A stretch of DNA of 10,889 nucleotides from Treponema sp. UBA4326 (GTDB taxonomy: Bacteria > Spirochaetota > Spirochaetia > Treponematales > Treponemataceae): NCBI GenBank assembly GCA_002393835.1, contig DGTW01000075.1:1-10889 (forward strand). The letters are read 5' to 3'. The notes under the pieces are model-generated. The model worked only from the letters and a program-made list of their open reading frames with translations, ran no database searches and was not told the origin of the DNA. The translations under genes and the position numbers were made by a program. Below are positions 5,827 to 10,889 of the stretch, piece after piece; the stretch's first letter is position 1, and every line of letters starts with the position of its first letter.

Positions 5827-7425
5827 ATGAAAGTTGAAAACGGAAAGTGGAAAACGGAAAACGGAAAACTGAAAATCTGGGGGAAATTTTTCCTTGCTGC
5901 TGGAATTCTTTCTGGCGGGCTTCTTTTTGCTTCTTGCGATACTTTGCAGGACAGCCTTTCTAGCGAGCAGAAAGCTGATTTGATTGAAGAGACAGGGAGT
6001 GCGAGTATTGCGGGAAAGGTGTGGTATTATGACGGAATCTCTACCACAGATTTTTCGAAGACAGAGGGTGCGTCTCTTGCGGTTTCTTTCAGCAAAAAAA
6101 CTGCGATGGTCGGAACTAGAGAAATTACAGATGACGGCGATATAATATATAACTACGAGCTTAGCGGAAGTCTGACTTCAAATTATATAAGTAAGACCGG
6201 ACAAAGTTCTTCTGTCGTCACTAAGATTTCAGGCGGAAAAATCATACTCGATTCAGTTTCTTCTCCTGTTGTATCTGTTTCGGCAGGAAGCATGAGTGCA
6301 GATGGAAGAACGTTTAGGCTTAACATGACTCCAATTGCATATCTTCTAGATGCTGAGACCGTAAATGGAAATGTAATTGATTCTGTTGAAATCAAGCTGA
6401 ACGGATTCGTCTGTGATGAAGGAAAACAGAAGGGCAGGGCAATTGCCGCATTGAGCCAGAAAATCGCCGTAAAGCCTTTTTATGATAATGAGACAATTAC
6501 TGACGGGATTGTTTTCACGACCATAAGCTCTACCCTCGGAAAAGTCATCTCAATTCCGACCAAAGGAAGCGTTGGCTTAACATCAGATGCAAAAATTGAA
6601 TTTTCTTCGGATGATTCTGCCGCCTCAACTCTTTCAAGTTCTAATTTTGCATTGGGAACAGATTCAAATGCAATTACAATTTCCTGTGCTGAGGAATTAA
6701 AGGGGAAAACTTTCTCTGGTTCATTTAAGATTTCTGGCTTTGTCCCTGAACTGAACGCTTCTAGTTATACACGAACATTCAAGGTTAATTTTGAGCCTGT
6801 TTACGTGACACTCGACGGACTTCTTGATGAAAAAGCCTGGTCAGAAGATGCAGTGACTAGTACGGATAGCTACGCAAACCCGGAAAATTACAATCTGAGC
6901 AAAGTTTATGTCACTAATGACAGCAAGAACTTGTATGTGGCTGTAGAAGGAAATTTTGCCTTTGGAGCCGGGGACAGAATTATTTTGATGATAGATAATA
7001 CAAGTTCTTCGGAGACTGGAAAGTCAAATTCTGATGGAGGCTATAATAATTACTACGGTCCAGCTACAAATTCAAGTTTTTCCGGTGTTGATTTCTATCT
7101 TTCTAATATTCTTGCCACTCCAGAGATGCAGGATTACAAATGGATTAGCGATGCCCCAGGTCGCACGGATATGGCGACATCTGCTACTTCTTCACGGGAA
7201 AACATTATTGAATATAAAATTCCACTCTCAATCATCGCAAATGCAACATCGGGAAATAATCTCAAAGTTTTTGCTGCCGTAACATCCTATGCATGGACAA
7301 CGATAAATGAAATGACACTTAGGGATTGCGTTCCGTCAGCCTCAGCGACAGTCTCGGATGGCGGACAGAGTCTTGCAATTGATTTCTCGAAAGGACTTTC
7401 ATATATTGTAAAAGCGGGAGATTAA
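5827..7425 (+). CDS. Lipoprotein with C-terminal CBM9-like domain
   Basis: The product is 532 aa. AAGGAGG at 5814-5820, overlapping the previous stop, gives a 6-nt spacer to the ATG. Residues 2-17 are a repeat-derived Lys/Glu/Asn-rich n-region (ENGKWKT, ENGKLKI), followed by a hydrophobic core and the lipobox FASC with lipidated Cys37; Asp is at +2. Residues about 55-320 are Ser/Thr-rich beta-strands without helices, probably two or three Ig-like domains; I cannot name the family. Residues about 325-530 begin YVTLDGLLDEKAW (326-338), the I-D-G-x-x-D-E-x-W signature at the start of CBM9-type domains, followed by YVTNDSKNLYVAVEG, the next conserved strand pair. CBM9 domains bind glycan chain ends. 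No catalytic motif is visible, so the likely role is substrate capture at the surface for the galactanases. The next gene starts 1 nt after its stop. Confidence 0.8.
   Translation: MKVENGKWKTENGKLKIWGKFFLAAGILSGGLLFASCDTLQDSLSSEQKADLIEETGSASIAGKVWYYDGISTTDFSKTEGASLAVSFSKKTAMVGTREITDDGDIIYNYELSGSLTSNYISKTGQSSSVVTKISGGKIILDSVSSPVVSVSAGSMSADGRTFRLNMTPIAYLLDAETVNGNVIDSVEIKLNGFVCDEGKQKGRAIAALSQKIAVKPFYDNETITDGIVFTTISSTLGKVISIPTKGSVGLTSDAKIEFSSDDSAASTLSSSNFALGTDSNAITISCAEELKGKTFSGSFKISGFVPELNASSYTRTFKVNFEPVYVTLDGLLDEKAWSEDAVTSTDSYANPENYNLSKVYVTNDSKNLYVAVEGNFAFGAGDRIILMIDNTSSSETGKSNSDGGYNNYYGPATNSSFSGVDFYLSNILATPEMQDYKWISDAPGRTDMATSATSSRENIIEYKIPLSIIANATSGNNLKVFAAVTSYAWTTINEMTLRDCVPSASATVSDGGQSLAIDFSKGLSYIVKAGD
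5829..5877 (+). repeat. Heptanucleotide repeat array, 7 units
   Basis: From the G of the ATG, seven contiguous 7-nt units follow: one GAAAGTT, then units near GAAAACG (exact at 5836, 5850 and 5857), and last GAAAACT and GAAAATC. The array lies wholly inside the coding region and encodes the n-region of the signal peptide. It is the same repeat type, and sits at the same position relative to the start codon, as the array in the preceding gene. Confidence 0.85.
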
Positions 7426-7426
7426 T

Positions 7427-8782
7427 ATGAAAAGATGCTCTAAAAGCTTAATTTTTACCTTGTCTGTTTTTTTCTTCGCCTTTTTGGGATGTGATACTCC
7501 AAGTAATTCAAATTCCCTTGACTCAATCGTCAGGGAGGATTCTGCAACGAACGAAATTCCTGCCGCAGACACGAGCGGAAACACGGACACCGAGGCTGAG
7601 CGGACTAGTAACAAGGACAAGCTAAAAGGCGAGGTTGATGATGATGGCTCAGTCCTTGAAAAAGACAGCCTTAATGACTTCGATTCTTTTGTCCTGGGAT
7701 TTGATGCAAGTTCTGTTGATTACTACGAGAAAAAAGATTCACAAAAATGGTATGACACTGATGGAACAGAGAAAGAATTCTTCACCCTTCTGAAAAATCA
7801 CGGCGTGAATACAGTCCGCCTTAGAATCTGGAACGATCCTGACAATGCGCCTGAGGGATCAGATGTTACGGGAGACTGTAATTTAGAGCGTCTGGTAGCT
7901 ATGGCAAAGAGAGTTAAGAGTGCTGGATTGAAGTTAATGCTTGACTTTCACTACAGTGATACTTGGGCAGATCCTGGCCGCCAAATTGTTCCGTACATGT
8001 GGAAAGACTTGACTTCAGTTGAAGAAGTTGCAAATGCAATCTCAGAATATACAGCAAAGATTTTGCGACAACTGAAAATTCAGGCTGATGTCACGCCATA
8101 TTATGTTCAGATTGGAAACGAAATAAACCCAGGGCTTCTACTGCACACGGAAATAAATTCTTCCGGCTCAGGAAGCGGAACTTTTGCCTATGGGGGAGGA
8201 AACAGGTCTGAAAATATCGTGACTTATCTCAAGGCTGCAAGCAAGGCTGTCCGTGATTTTAACGACAAGATAAAAATTATGGTTCATGTAGCCTCAAGCA
8301 ACAGCCCTGAAACTCTACTGAACACGCTTAAAAACGGCTCTCTTGACTACGATGTAATAGGCCTTTCATACTATCCTCGCTATGATAGTCACGGAACAAT
8401 CAGCAAATTAAAAACAAGGATTTCCAGCTGGAAAACGACATATTCAAAAGATGTTGTGATTGCTGAAATGGCATTTGATTGGAATTATAATGTTAACTAT
8501 GGCGTCAGCAATCTGATTAATGCCAAAGCAAATCTTGTAAATCCTGAAACAGATTCTGTTTATTCGGATTTGGAGCTGGATTCAGAATCAAACTATGTTC
8601 TAGGTTCAGTTGAAAATCAGAAGAAAGTTCTCATTCATATAACAGATGAGTCTAAGAATTCTGGGGCGATTGGAGTGTGCACTTGGGGCGGGGAAACCCG
8701 TGATTGGACGCACGGAATGTTTAAATGGGAAGGGAAGGCTTTAGATAGCATAGATTTCTTCAATAATTATTCTAATGAGTGA
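7427..8782 (+). CDS. Lipid-anchored GH53 endo-beta-1,4-galactanase
   Basis: The product is 451 aa. GGGAG at 7416-7420 lies 6 nt before the ATG, and the gene starts 1 nt after the previous stop, so translation is probably coupled. The signal sequence has a hydrophobic core at 8-20 and the lipobox FLGC with lipidated Cys22, Asp at +2. Residues 23-85 are a Ser/Asn/Asp/Glu-rich spacer that would hold the enzyme off the membrane. The catalytic domain runs from about 86 to the end: VLGFDASS (89-96), VNTVRLRIWNDP (127-138), GLKLMLDFHYSDTWADPGRQ (167-186), acid/base E232 in QIGNE, LSYYP (313-317) and nucleophile E347 in VVIAEMAF. The barrel end is shorter than usual (GVCTWGGE, with no W-W-E-A and no N-Q-A-L-F), and no CBM or Ig-like domain follows. 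The GGGNND motif of the upstream paralogue is absent. It is diverged from that paralogue, so a different galactan or chain length is possible (inference). Confidence 0.92.
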   Translation: MKRCSKSLIFTLSVFFFAFLGCDTPSNSNSLDSIVREDSATNEIPAADTSGNTDTEAERTSNKDKLKGEVDDDGSVLEKDSLNDFDSFVLGFDASSVDYYEKKDSQKWYDTDGTEKEFFTLLKNHGVNTVRLRIWNDPDNAPEGSDVTGDCNLERLVAMAKRVKSAGLKLMLDFHYSDTWADPGRQIVPYMWKDLTSVEEVANAISEYTAKILRQLKIQADVTPYYVQIGNEINPGLLLHTEINSSGSGSGTFAYGGGNRSENIVTYLKAASKAVRDFNDKIKIMVHVASSNSPETLLNTLKNGSLDYDVIGLSYYPRYDSHGTISKLKTRISSWKTTYSKDVVIAEMAFDWNYNVNYGVSNLINAKANLVNPETDSVYSDLELDSESNYVLGSVENQKKVLIHITDESKNSGAIGVCTWGGETRDWTHGMFKWEGKALDSIDFFNNYSNE

Positions 8783-8814
8783 TGATTTGGAGATAAGCTG
8801 TGGGCTTGACTTTG

Positions 8815-8847
8815 ATTTAATCAAAAAAAAATTTTTTTTGATTAAAT
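8815..8847. terminator. AT-rich perfect palindrome, possible terminator or UP-like element
   Basis: The arms pair perfectly over 16 bp (8815-8830 with 8832-8847) around a single A. Each outer arm is ATTTAATC or its complement, and the centre is A9-T8. It lies 33 nt after the stop of the lipid-anchored GH53 gene and just before the next promoter. It may end transcription in either direction, although it has only two G-C pairs. Alternatively the A/T tracts act as a bent UP-like element upstream of the -35 box. The symmetry is seen; function is inferred. Confidence 0.5.
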
Positions 8848-8851
8848 TTGT

Positions 8852-8880
8852 TTGACAAATTATGCAATCGGTTGCACAAT
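8852..8880 (+). promoter_or_regulatory. Promoter 1 of the 8970 lipoprotein gene
   Basis: A perfect -35 TTGACA (8852-8857) is followed by a 17-nt spacer and CACAAT (8875-8880, 4 of 6 matches to TATAAT). Transcription would start near 8887, leaving a leader of about 83 nt. The spacer holds a LacI-type operator, so the promoter should be repressible. Confidence 0.65.
8863..8876. promoter_or_regulatory. LacI/GalR-family-type operator 1
   Basis: TGCAATCGGTTGCA has TGCAA/TTGCA half-sites around a central CG, the form typical of LacI-family operators (TGCAAnCGnTTGCA). It lies between -35 and -10 and overlaps the first two bases of the -10, so a bound repressor would block RNA polymerase. The regulator is not encoded in the window. 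Confidence 0.75.
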
Positions 8881-8917
8881 GTAAAGAGGAAAATTTCACT
8901 GATTAGTTGTTAATTTC

Positions 8918-8946
8918 CTGTCTTTTTATGCAATCGGTTGTATAAA
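8918..8946 (+). promoter_or_regulatory. Possible promoter 2, same geometry as promoter 1
   Basis: CTGTCT (8918-8923, 3 of 6 matches to TTGACA), a 17-nt spacer and TATAAA (8941-8946, 5 of 6 matches). The -35 is weak. The main support is that operator 2 begins 5 nt after the -35 and overlaps two bases of the -10, exactly as in promoter 1. Confidence 0.4.
8929..8942. promoter_or_regulatory. LacI/GalR-family-type operator 2
   Basis: TGCAATCGGTTGTA differs from operator 1 by one base. A 15-nt stretch, TTATGCAATCGGTTG, is identical at 8860-8874 and 8926-8940, so the two sites are direct repeats 66 bp apart. It could repress promoter 2, block elongation from promoter 1, or allow looping with operator 1. 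Confidence 0.72.
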
Positions 8947-8969
8947 AATTATATTTTCAGGGGGACATT

Positions 8970-10388
8970 ATGAAAAGTTTTAAGAAAGTCTTTTTTGGGA
9001 TTTCAGCTCTGTTGTTTTTTACAGTTTCTGGAATATTAATTTCTTGTTCAAACGACGATGACGAGGATGGCAATAATCCAGTAAGCCAGCCGAGTCCGTA
9101 CAGCATTTCAATTTCGTCTGAAGACAAGGCGATTTTACTCGCACCAGGCGCTACAAAGACGATTAGTGTTACAAAAAAAGGAAATATGATTAAGCCGGCT
9201 GCTGTTGAAGGTTTGACTGTTTCTCTCAGCAATTCAGAAAATACAATAACAATTACAGCTGCTGCCTCAATCACTGAAAGGACAGAGAAAAGTGTCAAAG
9301 TTACGCTTTCAGAGGATTCATCTAAAAGTGTTACTATTAATGTTACGATTGATCCGACTGCGGATGTAACGATTGATGCCTATGATTTGACTTTGTCTTT
9401 GGACGCAGCAATAGCAAGCAGTGCTGCTACGATTACTGTTTATGCAGAAGGTAAAGAAGATGGTGTTGACTGTCCAGAAAATAAAAAACAGACTGTAACA
9501 GCTGACTACACAGCTGGTGCAACAAGTGCAGTTGCTAAACTTGACAAGGCAAAGGCTAATGAATGGAAATATTTCAATAATATCGTTGTTACGGTAACTG
9601 ATGCCGCTGGTAACGAAATTCCTGTTGATTTCTCACCTGTTTATTTTGACTATTCAAACACTGAATTTTCAGGAATTACGATTTCAGCAACCTCAACTTC
9701 AAAAACTTTCACAATTAATTTTGAAGGATTTACTGTTGTTGGTGGTTCTGTAAGCGGGCTAAAAGTCTCTAATACATGGTATGAATCTGTCAACGCATGG
9801 CAGGAAAACACGACAATTACTCCGACTGTAACTGTTGCTGCTGACGGAAAATCTGCAACATTTGATATTGCTAGTTCTGACCTCACAAGCAGTAATGAAT
9901 TCTATATTGATTGGACGAGTGTTGTGGTAAAAGATTCTGCGGAAAATGCAATTGCAATTAATTCTGGAAACACAGAATCTAATAAATGGTATAGCTATGG
10001 CGGAACGGAATGGTCAAATAAACTTGAAGTTGTAAATTCAAGTGTAACAACGCTTGTAAGTGCCGAGACTTTGACGATTTCGGCTGAAGGAACTTATCAA
10101 CTTGTCGTTGCTTATGATTCAATAAAGGCCTATAACTCAGTTTATATAACTCTTGCAGCTATAACAGCCTGGGGAAATGGCAACTATGATCTTCCTTGCC
10201 TTGGAACTGGTGAAAATGCTTGGAAAGAAAATACTAAATGGGTAGATAAAGGTGCTTTCGCTGACAGTAATGTTACAAGTACGACAGGTGGTTATTATGC
10301 TGTGATTAATCCCGCTGATTATACTGACGGTGTATTTATCACAGGAAAAACAGGTCTTTCAGGAACTTTGTTTGTAAGCGGTAATTAA
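8970..10388 (+). CDS. Multi-domain surface-type lipoprotein of unknown function
   Basis: The product is 472 aa. AGGGGGA at 8959-8965 precedes the ATG. The signal sequence ends in the lipobox LISC with lipidated Cys26, followed by S-N and an acidic run DDDED (29-33), like acidic tags that accompany surface export of lipoproteins in some Gram-negative groups. Residues about 43-127 resemble a Big_2-type bacterial Ig-like domain (LLAPGATKTISV, ending VTINVTI). About 132-225 and 232-330 look like further all-beta domains, very rich in Thr, Ser and Val. The last 110 residues carry clustered aromatic residues (W401, Y406, W418, W424, Y442, Y443), as in glycan-binding beta-sandwiches. No enzyme motif is visible. 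It is more AT-rich than the galactanase genes and has its own operator-controlled promoter, so it is separately induced. Glycan binding at the surface is the likeliest role; adhesion is the alternative. The family is not recognised. Confidence 0.78.
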   Translation: MKSFKKVFFGISALLFFTVSGILISCSNDDDEDGNNPVSQPSPYSISISSEDKAILLAPGATKTISVTKKGNMIKPAAVEGLTVSLSNSENTITITAAASITERTEKSVKVTLSEDSSKSVTINVTIDPTADVTIDAYDLTLSLDAAIASSAATITVYAEGKEDGVDCPENKKQTVTADYTAGATSAVAKLDKAKANEWKYFNNIVVTVTDAAGNEIPVDFSPVYFDYSNTEFSGITISATSTSKTFTINFEGFTVVGGSVSGLKVSNTWYESVNAWQENTTITPTVTVAADGKSATFDIASSDLTSSNEFYIDWTSVVVKDSAENAIAINSGNTESNKWYSYGGTEWSNKLEVVNSSVTTLVSAETLTISAEGTYQLVVAYDSIKAYNSVYITLAAITAWGNGNYDLPCLGTGENAWKENTKWVDKGAFADSNVTSTTGGYYAVINPADYTDGVFITGKTGLSGTLFVSGN

Positions 10389-10428
10389 TTCTACCATTTC
10401 CTAATCCCTGCAATTAGCTTTAACCCAC

Positions 10429-10470
10429 ACCGCCCGTCGCATCCCCTTTTGCGGCAGGCGGTTTTCTTTT
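10429..10470 (+). terminator. Intrinsic terminator after the 8970 lipoprotein gene
   Basis: The stem pairs ACCGCC (10429-10434) with GGCGGT (10457-10462). It continues, after one mismatch, with GTCGC (10436-10440) and GCGGC (10451-10455, one G-T pair), around a 10-nt loop. A T-rich tract (TTTTCTTTT, 10462-10470) follows. On the minus strand no T-run follows the stem, so it serves mainly the plus-strand gene; its tail reaches the end of the convergent gene. Confidence 0.82.
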
Positions 10471-10888
10471 ATTCCACGACTACATAAACCTTCTGGCTCG
10501 TGGAAATCCCACTGGTGTTGAAATTGATTGTCACCGCCTCGCTGGTTGCGCTTCCGATTTTTTGCAGGGTGATTCCGTAGGGGCGGAGTTCTTGCTGCTT
10601 GTTGTAGCCGTAGAGAAGGGGGCCGTCGAATTTGTAATAACTGGTGGAATTCTTGCATTCAGAATAGCTTTCTGGAAGAAGGCTTGCGAGGTTCCATAGG
10701 TCAATTTTAGAGAGAGAATAGCTGTATTCGTTCAGTGTGCAGTCTTCATCAGTGGGGCTTTTTTGGAAACCAGTGTCTTCATCACTTATCACGCAGGCGA
10801 CAGTGTAGGCTTTTAATAGCTCTTCCATGCTCTGAGCGTTTTCGTTTAATGTTTTAAGGGCGGCGATAATCGCCACGAATTCATACAT
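10469..10888 (-). CDS. Hypothetical protein, C-terminal part (reaches the window edge)
   Basis: Reading leftward, 139 codons are open from the window edge to the TAA at 10471-10469. An ATG lies at 10888-10886, but there is no room to see a ribosome binding site, so the real start may lie beyond the window. The visible part begins YEFVAIIAALKTL (helical), then has an acidic and Cys-containing middle with C32, C50 and C78, a Tyr-rich centre (YYKFDGPLLYGY), and a beta-strand end (AVTINF, KVYVVVE). I do not recognise a family. It could be the last part of a larger secreted protein. It converges on the lipoprotein gene and is probably a separate transcription unit. Confidence 0.6.
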   Translation of the reverse strand: MYEFVAIIAALKTLNENAQSMEELLKAYTVACVISDEDTGFQKSPTDEDCTLNEYSYSLSKIDLWNLASLLPESYSECKNSTSYYKFDGPLLYGYNKQQELRPYGITLQKIGSATSEAVTINFNTSGISTSQKVYVVVE

Positions 10889-10889
10889 T

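Noticed and set aside
5311..5877. Reading the repeat arrays as CRISPR or as functional coiled-coil peptides
   Set aside because: There are no spacers and the unit is only 7 nt, so it is not CRISPR. The peptide periods are too few and lack regular hydrophobic a/d positions for a coiled coil.
9946..9956. TGCAATTGCA-like palindrome inside the 8970 lipoprotein gene
   Set aside because: It lacks the central CG of the two upstream operators and lies within codons for Asn-Ala-Ile-Ala-Ile; most likely a coding coincidence.
1..10889. Insertion sequences, tRNA or rRNA genes, attachment sites, replication origins
   Set aside because: No transposase-like protein, terminal inverted repeats around a gene, cloverleaf or rRNA-like sequence was seen on either strand.

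Overview
The window reads as a galactan-degradation locus of a Gram-negative-type bacterium that decorates its surface with lipoproteins. The best guess is a gut or rumen Treponema or a related spirochete. In favour are strong AAGGAGG-type ribosome binding sites and E. coli-like -35/-10 elements (which argue against Bacteroidetes), several lipoproteins with loose lipoboxes, a predicted outer-membrane beta-barrel, and no SusC/SusD-like pair. No rRNA, tRNA or taxon-specific marker is present, so the assignment is an inference.

Layout. Positions 2-1375 hold the 3' part of a GH35 beta-galactosidase that begins upstream of the window. A structured 72-nt gap follows, with a 20-bp palindrome and a hairpin-plus-T-run. 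Then five plus-strand genes lie nearly end to end and look like one transcription unit: a secreted GH53 endo-beta-1,4-galactanase with a Big_4-like and a CBM61-like domain (1448-3412); a predicted outer-membrane beta-barrel protein (3442-5298); a small lipoprotein with a TTG start (5309-5815); a larger lipoprotein with a CBM9-like C-terminal domain (5827-7425); and a second, lipid-anchored GH53 (7427-8782). A 187-nt gap carries an AT-rich perfect palindrome and two promoter/operator modules of the same geometry with LacI-family-type operators. These precede a multi-domain surface-type lipoprotein (8970-10388). A terminator and the 3' end of a convergent minus-strand gene close the window.

How the genes could work together (inference): the GH53 enzymes cut beta-1,4-galactan (pectic or type I arabinogalactan side chains) outside the cell, helped by the CBM61-like module and the binding-type lipoproteins. 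The beta-barrel could pass galacto-oligosaccharides across the outer membrane, and the GH35 enzyme would release galactose from them. The last lipoprotein has its own repressible promoter, so it is probably induced by a sugar.

The two least ordinary signals are: (1) degenerate heptanucleotide repeat arrays that begin exactly at the start codon of two neighbouring lipoprotein genes; and (2) the duplicated promoter-operator module upstream of 8970. The whole locus also looks like a polysaccharide utilisation locus without SusC/SusD.
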